From: an uncultured Lachnospiraceae bacterium
Lineage (GTDB): Bacteria > Bacillota > Clostridia > Lachnospirales > Lachnospiraceae
Direction of reading: 5' to 3'
Assembly: GCA_934432595.1 (NCBI GenBank)
Contig: CAKRYR010000001.1
Location: 62,001-126,000 of the forward strand
DNA length: 64,000 bases
The notes beneath the pieces are model-generated. The model made no database searches, had not been told where the DNA came from, and saw only the letters and a program-made list of their open reading frames with translations. This document shows, in pieces, positions 1 through 9,733 of this stretch. Position 1 is the stretch's first letter; each line of letters begins with the position of its first letter. Both the position numbers and the translations under genes were made by a program.

Positions 1-851
1 TCAGAAGAACTTGATTGCTCTACCATATACTTTAAAGCAATTGATAACGTAGGATCATCAAATCCATACTTTGATAATTTTTTCGAATCAATGTCGACAC
101 ATTCCCCAAATGCTAATGATTCAAAATTAACAAAATAATCTGTAAATGAAGATGCCATTCCTCTTATTGTATCTTTATATGGCTTTGTTATCTTCCATTC
201 ACCAGAATCACTATTGGTAATATCTCCATCAAATTTAGCCTTAAGATTAAATTTCTTCCCCTTTGCATCAACATCATACACTAAATTTGAAGTTATAGAT
301 GGAATATTTTCAACTTCTATCAACTTCTTTTCATCATGCTGAAAAGCTGTTTTTATCGTACTTTCAACAATATATACATCTTTCTTATCCCCAAAAGTAC
401 AATAAATTGAAGTACCACCTAATACATCCTTTCCAATATTAAATGTATACTTTTTACCCTTTTTAGTAGAATAGTCAATTACTAAATCTGGTTTTTCAAG
501 TCCATATTCACTTAATTTCTCTTCTGTATCTAGTTTACGTGTTGCAACTACTTTAGTTATAGCATTAGTCATACTTGTTATATTTTCTTGATTAATAGAC
601 CATGACTTATGTTTAGCATTGTACCATTCTTTATCTTTAGAATTATATTTTAAACTTATTGTTTTACCATTATTCTTATACTTTATTTCTGTCAAAGTAT
701 CTTTACTTACATCAACTAGGACCTGAGATGTGTCTTCTTCCTTGTCCTTATCTTGATTGCTTTTATAATTATCAAACCATACATAAAAGCCTATACATAA
801 TACTAAAACAACAATTAATGCTAGAAGCTTCTTTAAATTATTGCTTCCCAT
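1..851 (-). CDS. DUF4340 domain-containing protein, 3' end beyond window
   Basis: Reading - strand from ATG at 851 gives an open frame of about 283 codons to the window edge. Residues 6-26 form one membrane anchor, followed by a charged linker. The rest has two copies of a DUF4340-type pattern ending in 'KLSEYGLEKPDLVI' and 'KLSKYGFDDPTLSI'. DUF4340 proteins usually follow GldG-type ABC transporter genes, as here. The ATG overlaps the stop of the GldG-like gene as TAATG, so translation is probably coupled. It is likely an envelope-anchored accessory of the upstream ABC system; its substrate is unknown. The C-terminus is not in the window. Confidence 0.85.
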   Translation of the reverse strand, partial: MGSNNLKKLLALIVVLVLCIGFYVWFDNYKSNQDKDKEEDTSQVLVDVSKDTLTEIKYKNNGKTISLKYNSKDKEWYNAKHKSWSINQENITSMTNAITKVVATRKLDTEEKLSEYGLEKPDLVIDYSTKKGKKYTFNIGKDVLGGTSIYCTFGDKKDVYIVESTIKTAFQHDEKKLIEVENIPSITSNLVYDVDAKGKKFNLKAKFDGDITNSDSGEWKITKPYKDTIRGMASSFTDYFVNFESLAFGECVDIDSKKLSKYGFDDPTLSIALKYMVEQSSSS

Positions 852-2329
852 TATCTTCTCCTCCTTCTAAGCCAAACAACAAATCCTGCCATAAGTATTA
901 ACATCGGTATTACTATAACCATTAATAATGTCCATAATAATTGTTGTGAACCATCTACTGTTAATTGATTCGTTGATATGTCTTTTACCGGAATAGATAC
1001 TGTTGTTGATGAATCAATATCACATAACCAATTGATTGAATTTAACATCAACTCTGCATTAATAAACTGAGTTGTTGCAACATCAGCAGATGTATCAAAT
1101 GCACTTGAAGAAGCAAAAACTACCATTTTCGAATTAACATCATCCTTAGATATAGTTACAGCTGATCCTAGATTAAATGGTCCTTTTTCAGAATTATTCT
1201 TGTTTATTTTCTGTATAGATAAGGACATATCTGTTACTGCATATGATCTGCTAGATGACTGTAATAATGGTTCAATTGTAATTCCACTTGGTATTACCTC
1301 AGCCTCTTTTATACCAGTTGCCAATGGCACACATGCATACACATTTCCAAAATCATTTGTAATATCATGTGAAGAAGCATTTAAATACATTGTTGTATAA
1401 TCTTGCCCATTTATATTGTCTAGCGACTTTTCAACAACTAATCCGCCATGATTTTCCAATCCATAATTCTTAAGGAATTTATCTAAATTAGTTAAGCTCT
1501 TATTTACATATCCCAAACAAAAAACTATTGGACCACCTTTTTTAATATACTTTTCTATCTTTTCTATCTCTTCCTCATTAAAATCTCTCTTTGGAGAAAC
1601 AATTGCTAATAAATCACAATCTTTTGGAACGCTTTTCTTTGTCTGTAAATTAACTGTATCTGATTGTATATTTTGCTTATTTATCAAATCTGTAATACCA
1701 CTATCAAAATTTTCACTTTCCTCATGTCCCTCTACAAAATACATCTTCATTGAAGCACTTGAAGTTACATAATTTATTGCTGAAGTAACTTGACCTTCTA
1801 CATCTATACCTGTCACTTGAGATTGGTATGTGCTATAATCTACCTCTGATTGTACAAGTGAAGATTTTGCAATATATTTATACTTTGATTTATCTTTTTT
1901 ATTTACGACGATTACACTATTTGATGAAACATCTTCATCAGTATATTGATCTACAAATGTCGGATAAACAACAGGGTCTTTAAGTTTAACCGTAATATGT
2001 TTACTCTCTTCTTCATATTTTTTTACTAACTCATACGTATTATCAGTTATATCTTTAGGTTCTGATATATAATATATTATAATGTCATCCTTTAGCTTAT
2101 CTAAAAACTTTTCTGTATCTTTTGTTAATGAATATACTTTATTATCTGATAAATCACCTGTAATATTAGCCTTAGTAACTATAAGATTAATAATTACTAC
2201 AACTGCTATAAAAATCACACTTACAATTGCCACATACATTCCGATTGAAGTTGTTCTATCCATAACTTTATTTTTTAAATTCTGTCCCATACTATTCTCA
2301 GGACTCTTTTTCTCATTCATATTATTCAC
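851..2329 (-). CDS. GldG-family ABC transporter auxiliary protein
   Basis: 492 aa, starting at GTG 2329 behind an AAAGGAGG site with 8-nt spacing. One membrane helix at about 29-52, a large extracytoplasmic domain of the GldG/ABC-type_uncharacterised kind, and a second helix at about 464-487 followed by an Arg-rich tail. It lies third in an operon after the ATPase and permease, the standard gldF-gldG arrangement in Clostridia. GldG is needed for gliding in Bacteroidetes; in Firmicutes the role is unknown, so only the family is assigned. The stop codon overlaps the next start. Confidence 0.85.
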   Translation of the reverse strand: MNNMNEKKSPENSMGQNLKNKVMDRTTSIGMYVAIVSVIFIAVVVIINLIVTKANITGDLSDNKVYSLTKDTEKFLDKLKDDIIIYYISEPKDITDNTYELVKKYEEESKHITVKLKDPVVYPTFVDQYTDEDVSSNSVIVVNKKDKSKYKYIAKSSLVQSEVDYSTYQSQVTGIDVEGQVTSAINYVTSSASMKMYFVEGHEESENFDSGITDLINKQNIQSDTVNLQTKKSVPKDCDLLAIVSPKRDFNEEEIEKIEKYIKKGGPIVFCLGYVNKSLTNLDKFLKNYGLENHGGLVVEKSLDNINGQDYTTMYLNASSHDITNDFGNVYACVPLATGIKEAEVIPSGITIEPLLQSSSRSYAVTDMSLSIQKINKNNSEKGPFNLGSAVTISKDDVNSKMVVFASSSAFDTSADVATTQFINAELMLNSINWLCDIDSSTTVSIPVKDISTNQLTVDGSQQLLWTLLMVIVIPMLILMAGFVVWLRRRRR

Positions 2330-2347
2330 GTCTATGTCCTCCTTTAA

Positions 2348-3211
2348 CTAATTCCATCTTCTCTTTTTAATAGATTGAATAGTAAGAAATAAACATACAA
2401 CTACTATACTTACATAATATAATATGTATCCAGCATTTACTATTCCTTGTGTAAAGTAAGAATAAGGTTCTGAAATACTTGCCCATTTAGCAAGTCCTGC
2501 TATTGTATTATCATATACAGATTTATGAACAAAATATAATATTGCCAATGCTGCTTCACCTATAATAGCAACTATACCAACAATCATTAAATTTTTTGTT
2601 AATGTATATAATACAATACATAATATAGCAAATATAACTGCAAAAATTATCCATGCTTGTAAATTACCACTTGGGAACAAATCACTTAATGATGACATTA
2701 AATATGTCAATAACACTACTACAAATGTCACAACTGCTGATATTACTTGATTCTCTGTTAATGATGAAATGAATACACCTATTGCAATATATGCGGCTCC
2801 CATTAAAGCAAAACCAAATATTGAATAGAATGTAAGTCCCATATTTACGTCACCAAAGCTCTTAAGTATAAAAGGATATACACAAGAAATTAAAATTGCT
2901 ACCATATATACAGCCAATACACCTAAATATTTTCCAATAACTATCTTTTCTACACTTAGTGGTGAAGTAAGTAATAATTGATCTGTTTTATTTTTTCTTT
3001 CCTCAGCTAAACTTCTCATCGTTAAAATAGGAACCAACACAATAAATATAAATGTTGATTGTGATAAAGCAGTCTCAAAAGATGAGTATCCTAAATAAAG
3101 ATTTCCTACATAAAAATATATTCCTACTACTACCATATAAAATGCAATAATTGCATATCCTAACATTGATGAGAAAAATGAACGAAACTCTTTTTCAATA
3201 ATTGCTAACAT
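2348..3211 (-). CDS. ABC-2 type transporter permease
   Basis: 287 aa with six predicted membrane helices and the 'RSLAEERKNKTDQLLLTSPLS' region (read with a break between SLAEE and RKNK) typical of ABC-2 permeases of the NosY/GldF kind. Its start ATG shares a base with the stop of the ATPase gene at 3211 (TAATG), so the two are translationally coupled. It should form the membrane channel of the exporter with the upstream ATPase. Substrate unknown. Confidence 0.88.
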   Translation of the reverse strand: MLAIIEKEFRSFFSSMLGYAIIAFYMVVVGIYFYVGNLYLGYSSFETALSQSTFIFIVLVPILTMRSLAEERKNKTDQLLLTSPLSVEKIVIGKYLGVLAVYMVAILISCVYPFILKSFGDVNMGLTFYSIFGFALMGAAYIAIGVFISSLTENQVISAVVTFVVVLLTYLMSSLSDLFPSGNLQAWIIFAVIFAILCIVLYTLTKNLMIVGIVAIIGEAALAILYFVHKSVYDNTIAGLAKWASISEPYSYFTQGIVNAGYILYYVSIVVVCLFLTIQSIKKRRWN

Positions 3212-4266
3212 TATTCGTCCTCCTTATCTAGATTGTCATCTGGATTTTCTTCAATATCTTTTTCTGTATCATCAGTTAAATTTTCTTGATCGCCTTCGTC
3301 TTGAAAATTTTCTTCATAATCTATTGGTTCATCCACATCTGTTGTTGCTTCAATAAAGATATCCTCAAGAGATTTCTTATCTATATACATCTGAAGCATA
3401 GTAATATTATTTTCCACTATAGTTTTATAAACATCTTCACGAATATCTATCTGCTCATTTGGATATATTTTTACATCTACACATCCAGAATCTGCTGAAT
3501 TAGATATATTCATTTCTCTTATATATGTCTTATCTGCAAATATTTCCTCTATCTTTGTCTTAGATGTTCTTACTGTAATTACAAGTGCTTGTGCATCTTC
3601 TATATTTTTATTTAAGTCAGCAAGATTTTCATCTAATATAAGCTTACCATGATTAATTATTATTACTCTATCACACACTGCACTAATTTCTTGTAATATA
3701 TGTGAGCTTAAAATAACAGTATGTTTTTCTGCTAAATTCTTTATCAAATCTCTTATCTCTATTATTTGCTTTGGATCAAGACCTACTGTAGGTTCATCAA
3801 GAATTAAAACTTCAGGATTTCCTAATAAAGCTGCAGCAATTCCCACTCTTTGCTTATATCCTTTAGATAAATTAGCAATAAGCCTGTCTTGCATTACTAC
3901 AATTTTAGTAGCCTCCATTGCATATTCTACTTCTTCTTCAATATCTTTCTTTTTAACACCTTTTATCTTAGAAGCAAAAGTTAAATACTCTCGCACAGTC
4001 ATATCCATATAAATAGGTGGTTGTTCTGGAAGGTATCCAATATGTGCCTTTGCATTTTCTGGTTCCTTCAAAATATCATACCCCGCTATTGTAACTTCTC
4101 CCTCTGTTGCTGATATGTAACCTGTAATAATATTCATTGTTGTCGACTTACCAGCACCATTTGGTCCAAGGAATCCTAAAATTTGTCCTTTTTCAACTGT
4201 AAAATTCAAATTATCTACAGCTTTATTTTTTCCATAGACTTTTACAAGGTTCTTTACTTCAATCAC
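3211..4266 (-). CDS. ABC transporter ATP-binding protein with acidic C-terminal tail
   Basis: 351 aa, GTG start at 4266 behind AAGGAGG. Walker A 'GPNGAGKST' lies near residues 34-42, the signature 'LSKGYKQRVGIAAALL' near 134-149, and Walker B 'VLILDEPTVGLD' just after. The fold is that of CcmA/NatA-type exporter ATPases. After the nucleotide-binding domain comes a domain of about 100 residues and then a strongly acidic tail (about 35 residues of D/E/N), which is unusual for the family. First gene of a four-gene operon with the permease, the GldG-like protein and the DUF4340 protein. Confidence 0.9.
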   Translation of the reverse strand: MIEVKNLVKVYGKNKAVDNLNFTVEKGQILGFLGPNGAGKSTTMNIITGYISATEGEVTIAGYDILKEPENAKAHIGYLPEQPPIYMDMTVREYLTFASKIKGVKKKDIEEEVEYAMEATKIVVMQDRLIANLSKGYKQRVGIAAALLGNPEVLILDEPTVGLDPKQIIEIRDLIKNLAEKHTVILSSHILQEISAVCDRVIIINHGKLILDENLADLNKNIEDAQALVITVRTSKTKIEEIFADKTYIREMNISNSADSGCVDVKIYPNEQIDIREDVYKTIVENNITMLQMYIDKKSLEDIFIEATTDVDEPIDYEENFQDEGDQENLTDDTEKDIEENPDDNLDKEDE

Positions 4267-4335
4267 GTCTAGTCCTCCTTACTGTTATGGATTGATAATT
4301 TTATTCTCGCCATTTTATAGTACTATATAAATAAG

Positions 4336-4377
4336 TATATTTTGTGAATGCAATTTTTATTTAATAGGAAATTGCAT
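4336..4377 (-). promoter_or_regulatory. Possible promoter and dyad upstream of ABC operon
   Basis: The gap between dapB and the ABC operon holds a 9-bp inverted repeat, ATGCAATTT at 4348-4356 and AAATTGCAT at 4369-4377. On the - strand one arm contains TTGCAT, which with an 18-nt spacer and TATATA would serve as a -35/-10 pair reading toward the GTG at 4266. The dyad could be an operator or a weak terminator of dapB without a clear U-tract. Inference only. Confidence 0.3.
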
Positions 4378-4400
4378 CGTATTTTCTAAGCAACTCTTTT

Positions 4401-5156
4401 TTATTTAACAACATCACGCATTGTATACTTCTTAGGTTCCTTATTCTTAAGGAACTTCGCAGCCTCTATAGCTCCCTTAGCAAAAATATTTCTAGAATAT
4501 GCTGTATGCTTAATCTCAATAACTTCTTCTTCTCCTGCAAATATAATTTCATGCTCACCAACTATTGTTCCACCTCTTACAGCAGAAATTCCTAATTCCT
4601 TTTTTCCTCTCTTTTGTCTTACATCAGAACGATTATAAACATACTCTAATTCATCATTTAATTCTTTATTAATTACATCTGCCAAAGCTAAGGCTGTCCC
4701 AGATGGAGCATCTAATTTTTGATTATGATGTTTCTCTACAATCTCTATATCAAATCCCGCATTGCTTAATAAAGATGATATAGAACTAAGTATCTTAAAT
4801 AATGTATTTATTCCTAAAGACATATTAGCTGAATATACTATAGCCACTTCTTTAGCTACTTCATCTATTTTATCTATCTGCTCCTTACTTAATCCTGTTG
4901 TACATAACACAACAGGAACATTTTTATTTCTTGAATATTCCAACAAATCATCTACTGCAGATACATTAGCAAAATCTATAATTACATCTGCTTCAACATT
5001 GCATTCATTTATTGAATCAAATACAGGATATTCATTTTTTATTTCTTGAAAAACATCAACTCCTGCAACTATTTTAATAGTATCATCTTTTTCTACTAAG
5101 TTTGTTATTACTCGTCCCATCCTACCATTACATCCATGTAAAATAATCTTTGTCAT
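4401..5156 (-). CDS. dapB: 4-hydroxy-tetrahydrodipicolinate reductase DapB
   Basis: 251 aa from ATG 5156. An upstream in-frame ATG at 5201 exists, but AGAAAGGA sits 8 nt before 5156 and the protein then begins 'MTKIILHGCNGRMGR', the expected N-terminal NAD(P)H-binding motif GxxGRMG. The DapB signature 'EKHHNQKLDAPSGTA' near residue 140 carries the catalytic His and substrate-binding Lys. It reduces dihydrodipicolinate on the way to diaminopimelate and lysine in the cytoplasm. It lies about 185 bp downstream of dapA, with a hairpin between them. Confidence 0.95.
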   Translation of the reverse strand: MTKIILHGCNGRMGRVITNLVEKDDTIKIVAGVDVFQEIKNEYPVFDSINECNVEADVIIDFANVSAVDDLLEYSRNKNVPVVLCTTGLSKEQIDKIDEVAKEVAIVYSANMSLGINTLFKILSSISSLLSNAGFDIEIVEKHHNQKLDAPSGTALALADVINKELNDELEYVYNRSDVRQKRGKKELGISAVRGGTIVGEHEIIFAGEEEVIEIKHTAYSRNIFAKGAIEAAKFLKNKEPKKYTMRDVVK

Positions 5157-5243
5157 ATAATTTATCCTTTCTCTATTGTTCTTTATATTATTTATCCCCA
5201 AGTATTTTATATTTTATTTAATAGGATTTTCCTATCTAAAAAA

Positions 5244-5285
5244 CTCGTAAAAGAATAAAGTTATAACACCTTATCCCCTTACGAG
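5244..5285 (-). terminator. Hairpin after dapA
   Basis: On the - strand CTCGTAA at 5285-5279 pairs with TTACGAG at 5250-5244 across a loop of about 28 nt, and a run of T follows. This looks like a weak intrinsic terminator or attenuator between dapA and dapB. Confidence 0.45.
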
Positions 5286-5340
5286 CTTTATTTTCTATTA
5301 AAAATATGTATTATAAAGACTTTATTTCAAAGACTTCTAG

Positions 5341-6225
5341 TTAAATTAACCCTACTGCCTTCATATCCTTCTTAAGTCTTTCTAAATTTGCTACTTCCAT
5401 ATTAGTAAGAGGAAGTCTTAATCCTCCTACTTCATATCCCATTAAATTCATCGCTGCTTTAACAGGTATAGGATTAACTTCACAGAATAGTGAATGTATA
5501 ACATCTAAATACTTCATCTGTAAATCTAAACTTTCTTTATGATTACCTTCAAAATATTTATATACCATATCATGCATTAGCTTAGGTGATAAATTTGCCA
5601 TAACTGATATTACTCCTATTCCACCTAATGACAACACTGGTACAACTTGATCATCATTTCCAGAATATAAATCAATTCTTCCATCTGTTTTATTCATTAT
5701 TTCTGCTACCTGTGAAATATTCCCGCTAGCTTCTTTAATACCAACTATATTATCAACATCATTAAATAATCTTGCAACAATATCAGGTAGTATGTTGCAT
5801 CCTGTACGACTTGGTACATTATATAAAATAATTGGCAAATCTACTTTACTTGCAATTGTCGAATAATGTTCATACAAACCATTCTGTGTGGCCTTGTTAT
5901 AATATGGCGTAACAGACAATAATCCATCTACTCCTATCTTCTGCGACTGAGTTGATGTATATATTGATGTATTAGTATTATTTGAACCTGTTCCAGCTAT
6001 AATAGGTACTCTTTTCTTAGCTCTACTTGTAGCAACCTTTATACATTCAAGATGTTCTTCAATTGTTAAAGTTGATGCCTCTCCTGTTGTTCCACATACT
6101 ACTATCGCATCAACGCCATTTTCAATTTGAACATCAACCAATTCCTCCAACTTATTAAAATCGACCTTATAATCTTCCGTAAAAGGTGTTATAAGTGCAG
6201 ATGCTGCTCCTTTAAATATTGCCAT
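5341..6225 (-). CDS. dapA: 4-hydroxy-tetrahydrodipicolinate synthase DapA
   Basis: 294 aa from ATG 6225, chosen over an in-frame ATG at 6249 because AGGAGG lies 8 nt before it. The protein starts 'MAIFKGAASALITPF'. The substrate-binding 'GTTGEASTL' lies near residue 45, the Tyr of 'LYNVPSRTG' near 134 and the Schiff-base Lys in 'GIKEASG' near 163. It condenses pyruvate with aspartate semialdehyde, the first committed step to lysine and diaminopimelate. It is followed by dapB on the same strand, but with a hairpin between the two genes. Confidence 0.96.
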   Translation of the reverse strand: MAIFKGAASALITPFTEDYKVDFNKLEELVDVQIENGVDAIVVCGTTGEASTLTIEEHLECIKVATSRAKKRVPIIAGTGSNNTNTSIYTSTQSQKIGVDGLLSVTPYYNKATQNGLYEHYSTIASKVDLPIILYNVPSRTGCNILPDIVARLFNDVDNIVGIKEASGNISQVAEIMNKTDGRIDLYSGNDDQVVPVLSLGGIGVISVMANLSPKLMHDMVYKYFEGNHKESLDLQMKYLDVIHSLFCEVNPIPVKAAMNLMGYEVGGLRLPLTNMEVANLERLKKDMKAVGLI

Positions 6226-6353
6226 AAATCTACCTCCTATAAAAACCAACTTTTTACATTAGCTATTACATCCAAACCAAATAATTTCAAATTAAATCAT
6301 AACATTGCATACATTTATTGTCAATAATAATATGGAATTTTTTGTCAATGTAT

Positions 6354-7016
6354 TCATTCATTTTCTGCAGTAGATACACAAGGAATATGTTCTCCTAAAT
6401 ACTCCATTTTACTAACAGAAACTTCATATGCTATTCTTTTTTCATATTCATTATCATCTATCTTTTTCTGATATTCACGACTCTGAATTCTTCCCCATAA
6501 TTGTATATGTCCACCTATAACAAAGCTTTCTGCAAATCTTGCATTACGCCCCCAGCATATACAAGGTATATAATCTGACTTACCATAGGGCCTATTTACA
6601 GCCAACAACAAATCTGCTATTTCCCTACCAAGAGGAGTTTTTCTATATACTGGCTCCTTACAAATAAATCCATCTAAAAATATACTATTAGGTCTTTGTA
6701 TATCATCAGCAAATTCTAATATATTAACTTCTCTTACAAAAACAGACAAAACTAGTTTATTTTTATTTTCCTCATGCCTATTATAAGATCTAAACTGACC
6801 CAAAACTTCAATAAATCTTCCTACATAACTTTGATTAACATCAATTAATCTTTCTGAAATCATTAACGGAATCACATCAAATGAATTGCTAAGTCTATTA
6901 ACTGCAACCTCTAATATGTAAAATCCTTCACCAAAAACATCATGGCTAAATTCAAAATCCTTTACTACTTCTCCTGCTATTACAACTTGGTTATTATCAA
7001 ATACCTTATCTGTCAT
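6354..7016 (-). CDS. SSB/PriB-like protein with two OB folds
   Basis: 220 aa, ATG 7016 behind GAGGAGC. Two copies of the single-strand DNA-binding OB pattern can be seen: residues about 8-105, with 'VIAGEVVKDFEFSH' and 'EVLGQFRSYNRHEENK', and about 112-210, with 'FLDGFICKEPVYRKTPLGREIADLLLAVNRPYG' (break after PLGRE) and 'CICWGRNARFAESF'. The second is close to canonical SSB. It lacks the acidic SSB tail ending DDDIPF, so it is more likely an accessory SSB-family protein than the replication SSB. It stands alone, divergent from typA. Confidence 0.8.
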   Translation of the reverse strand: MTDKVFDNNQVVIAGEVVKDFEFSHDVFGEGFYILEVAVNRLSNSFDVIPLMISERLIDVNQSYVGRFIEVLGQFRSYNRHEENKNKLVLSVFVREVNILEFADDIQRPNSIFLDGFICKEPVYRKTPLGREIADLLLAVNRPYGKSDYIPCICWGRNARFAESFVIGGHIQLWGRIQSREYQKKIDDNEYEKRIAYEVSVSKMEYLGEHIPCVSTAENE

Positions 7017-7201
7017 AATGTAACGCTCCTCTCTTTTCTCTCTTTACAGTGTTTCATATTTACTTTAAACATTTTATTTGCGAATTCTTACTTTTAGAAC
7101 ATTTTCTTCCTTAAAATGGCTTTTTTTAGATTTATTTTAGAATTAAGCAACATTATATGACATACTATCTCATTATATTATATTTTTTATTATTTTTTTT
7201 A

Positions 7202-7264
7202 TTGTAAAAATTTAATAATATGATAAACTATATCATGGTAATATTTAAGTTTAATATAAAGGAT
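7202..7264 (+). promoter_or_regulatory. Probable typA promoter and ribosome binding site
   Basis: TTGTAA near 7203 followed after 16 nt by TAAACT is a plausible -35/-10 pair. AAAGGAT lies 9 nt before the typA ATG at 7272. The rest of the 250-bp gap is AT-rich with no other evident feature. Confidence 0.35.
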
Positions 7265-7271
7265 TGGTAAT

Positions 7272-9107
7272 ATGAAAATAAAAAGAAACGATATTAGAAA
7301 CATCGCAATAATAGCCCATGTTGATCATGGTAAAACAACTTTAGTTGATGAATTATTAAAACAAAGTGGTGTATTTCGTAGTAATCAAGAAGTTGTAGAA
7401 CGTGTAATGGACTCAAATGATATTGAAAGAGAAAGAGGAATTACAATTCTATCAAAAAATACTGCTGTATATTATAAAGATACTAAAATTAATATAATAG
7501 ATACTCCAGGACATGCTGATTTTGGTGGAGAAGTTGAACGCGTGCTTAAAATGGTAAATGGTGTTGTTCTTGTGGTAGATGCATTTGAAGGTGCAATGCC
7601 TCAAACTAAATTTGTGCTTAAAAAAGCACTAGAATTAAATCTCCCTGTAATAGTATGTATTAATAAAATTGATCGTCCAGAAGCAAGACCCGAAGAAGTT
7701 ATTGACGAAGTTCTAGAATTATTTATAGACTTAGACGCAAATGAAGATCAGTTAGATTGTCCATTTGTATTTGCTTCAGCAAAAGAAGGTGTTGCATCTC
7801 TTAATATGGATGACAAAATGACTGATATGCAGCCTTTATTTGAAACTATTTTAAATTATATTCCAGCTCCAGAAGGTGATCCTGATGCCAATACTCAAGT
7901 ACTTATTAGTACAATAGACTATAATGAATATGTCGGAAGAATAGGTGTTGGTAAAATAGATAATGGTTCCCTATCTGTTAATCAAGAAGCTGTAATTGTT
8001 AATGCTCATGACCCTGAGAAAAAGAAAAAGGTTAGAATAAATAAACTTTATGAATTTGATGGTCTTTCCAAAGTTGAAGTAAACGAAGCCTCTGTAGGTT
8101 CTATTGTTGCAATTTCAGGAATTGCCGATATACACATTGGTGATACAATTTGTTCACCAGGAGACCCAGTTGCAATACCATTTCAAAAGATATCTGAACC
8201 TACAATTGCAATGCATTTTATAGTAAATGATAGTCCACTTGCAGGTAAAGAAGGTAAATTTGTCACTTCAAGACATCTTCGAGATAGGCTTTTCAGAGAA
8301 CTAAACACTGATGTAAGTCTACGTGTTGAAGAAACAGATGATACAGATTCTTATAAAGTATCTGGACGTGGTGAATTACACTTATCTGTCCTTATTGAAA
8401 ATATGAGACGTGAAGGCTATGAATTTGCTGTAAGTAAAGCAGAGGTTTTATATAAGAAAGATGAAAATGGAAACTTACTTGAACCAATGGAAAAATGTAT
8501 AATTGATGTTCCTGAGGAATTTACAGGAACTGTTATCGATAAATTAAGCCAAAGAAAAGGTGAACTAATAGGTATGTCTGCAGCTAATGGTGGCTATTCT
8601 AGACTTGAATTTAATATTCCTTCTCGTGGTTTAATCGGCTATCGTGGAGATTTTATGACAGATACCAAAGGAAACGGTATTATGAATACAATCTTTGATG
8701 GATATGGTCCTTACAAAGGAGATATTCAATACCGTAAACAAGGTTCTCTTATTGCATTTGAATCAGGTGAATCAATTACCTATGGTTTATTCAATGCTCA
8801 AGATAGAGGTACTCTTTTTATTGGACCTGGTGAACAAGTATATGCAGGTATGGTAATTGGTCAAAATGGTAAAGCTGAAGATATTGAACTAAATGTATGT
8901 AAGAAAAAGCAGCTTACAAATACTCGTTCTTCTAGTGCAGATGAAGCTTTGAAGCTCACTCCTCCTAGAGAACTAAGTTTAGAAGAAGCTCTTGAATTTA
9001 TAGACACTGACGAATTACTTGAGGTCACACCATCTCATTTAAGAATTCGTAAGAAAATTTTAGATCCAACTCTTCGCTTTAGAGCAAAAAAGAATAGTTC
9101 AAACTAA
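7272..9107 (+). CDS. typA: Translational GTPase TypA/BipA
   Basis: 611 aa, full length for the family. G1 'AHVDHGKTTL' near residues 15-24, G3 'DTPGHADFGGEVERVL' near 77 and G4 'NKIDRPEA' near 131 are intact. Domains follow the EF-G-like order, with the BipA C-terminal region ending '...LRIRKKILDPTLRFRAKK'. BipA is a ribosome-binding GTPase implicated in 50S assembly and stress adaptation. Monocistronic or followed by the lipoprotein gene 26 bp downstream. Confidence 0.96.
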   Translation: MKIKRNDIRNIAIIAHVDHGKTTLVDELLKQSGVFRSNQEVVERVMDSNDIERERGITILSKNTAVYYKDTKINIIDTPGHADFGGEVERVLKMVNGVVLVVDAFEGAMPQTKFVLKKALELNLPVIVCINKIDRPEARPEEVIDEVLELFIDLDANEDQLDCPFVFASAKEGVASLNMDDKMTDMQPLFETILNYIPAPEGDPDANTQVLISTIDYNEYVGRIGVGKIDNGSLSVNQEAVIVNAHDPEKKKKVRINKLYEFDGLSKVEVNEASVGSIVAISGIADIHIGDTICSPGDPVAIPFQKISEPTIAMHFIVNDSPLAGKEGKFVTSRHLRDRLFRELNTDVSLRVEETDDTDSYKVSGRGELHLSVLIENMRREGYEFAVSKAEVLYKKDENGNLLEPMEKCIIDVPEEFTGTVIDKLSQRKGELIGMSAANGGYSRLEFNIPSRGLIGYRGDFMTDTKGNGIMNTIFDGYGPYKGDIQYRKQGSLIAFESGESITYGLFNAQDRGTLFIGPGEQVYAGMVIGQNGKAEDIELNVCKKKQLTNTRSSSADEALKLTPPRELSLEEALEFIDTDELLEVTPSHLRIRKKILDPTLRFRAKKNSSN

Positions 9108-9133
9108 TTATTACATTAAGGAGTTGATATTAC

Positions 9134-9691
9134 ATGAAAAAATTTATTCACATTTTTATAATAATGACTATACTAGCATTATCAGTAGTAATTATCGTTG
9201 CTTGTAAAAAACTTGGTGCAAAAGGGATAGACTCCTCAGATGAATTAACACCTAATGAATCAATTTCAACTGAGGCTCCAAAGGAAATTACTAATGAACC
9301 TACTGCAGAAACTACATTAGAACCTACACCTACCGTTGTTGCTACACAAACTTCAAAGCAAACAAGTGATAATAAAAATTCTACTGTATTTACCAACTTC
9401 TTAGAAACACAAGAATTTGATGTAAAAGAATCAGGCACTTACGCTTTTAGTTGTAACCCATCTGATGGTAAGACTAGTTGGGACATATATGTATTAGATG
9501 AAAGATTTGAAGATGCTCTTCGTTATTTAACTACAGCATATACTCCTACTTTAACTGCCACAAAGGAAGTCACAACATATAAATTAAAAAAAGGACAATT
9601 CGTATATTGTGTATGTAGTCAAAATGCTCTAACATTTGAAGGCAATAAAGAAACATTTAAATGTCCTTTGACTATAGAAAAGAAAAACTAA
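9134..9691 (+). CDS. Putative lipoprotein with Thr/Glu-rich linker
   Basis: 185 aa behind AAGGAG. A hydrophobic signal segment (about 4-23) ends in the lipobox-like 'IVAC', predicting lipid modification at Cys24. Residues 25-85 are a low-complexity linker rich in T, E, P and S, as in surface lipoproteins. The C-terminal 100 residues form a small beta-rich domain I do not recognise. It may be co-transcribed with typA and is followed by a strong terminator. Confidence 0.7.
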   Translation: MKKFIHIFIIMTILALSVVIIVACKKLGAKGIDSSDELTPNESISTEAPKEITNEPTAETTLEPTPTVVATQTSKQTSDNKNSTVFTNFLETQEFDVKESGTYAFSCNPSDGKTSWDIYVLDERFEDALRYLTTAYTPTLTATKEVTTYKLKKGQFVYCVCSQNALTFEGNKETFKCPLTIEKKN

Positions 9692-9698
9692 TTATTAA

Positions 9699-9726
9699 AA
9701 CAAAGAGTCGCTTGCGACTCTTTGTT
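9699..9726. terminator. Bidirectional intrinsic terminator
   Basis: Perfect 13-bp inverted repeat AACAAAGAGTCGC / GCGACTCTTTGTT between convergent genes (lipoprotein on +, acyltransferase on -). A shortened relative of the same sequence recurs at 37447-37469. Confidence 0.85.
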
Positions 9727-9733
9727 CTAATAA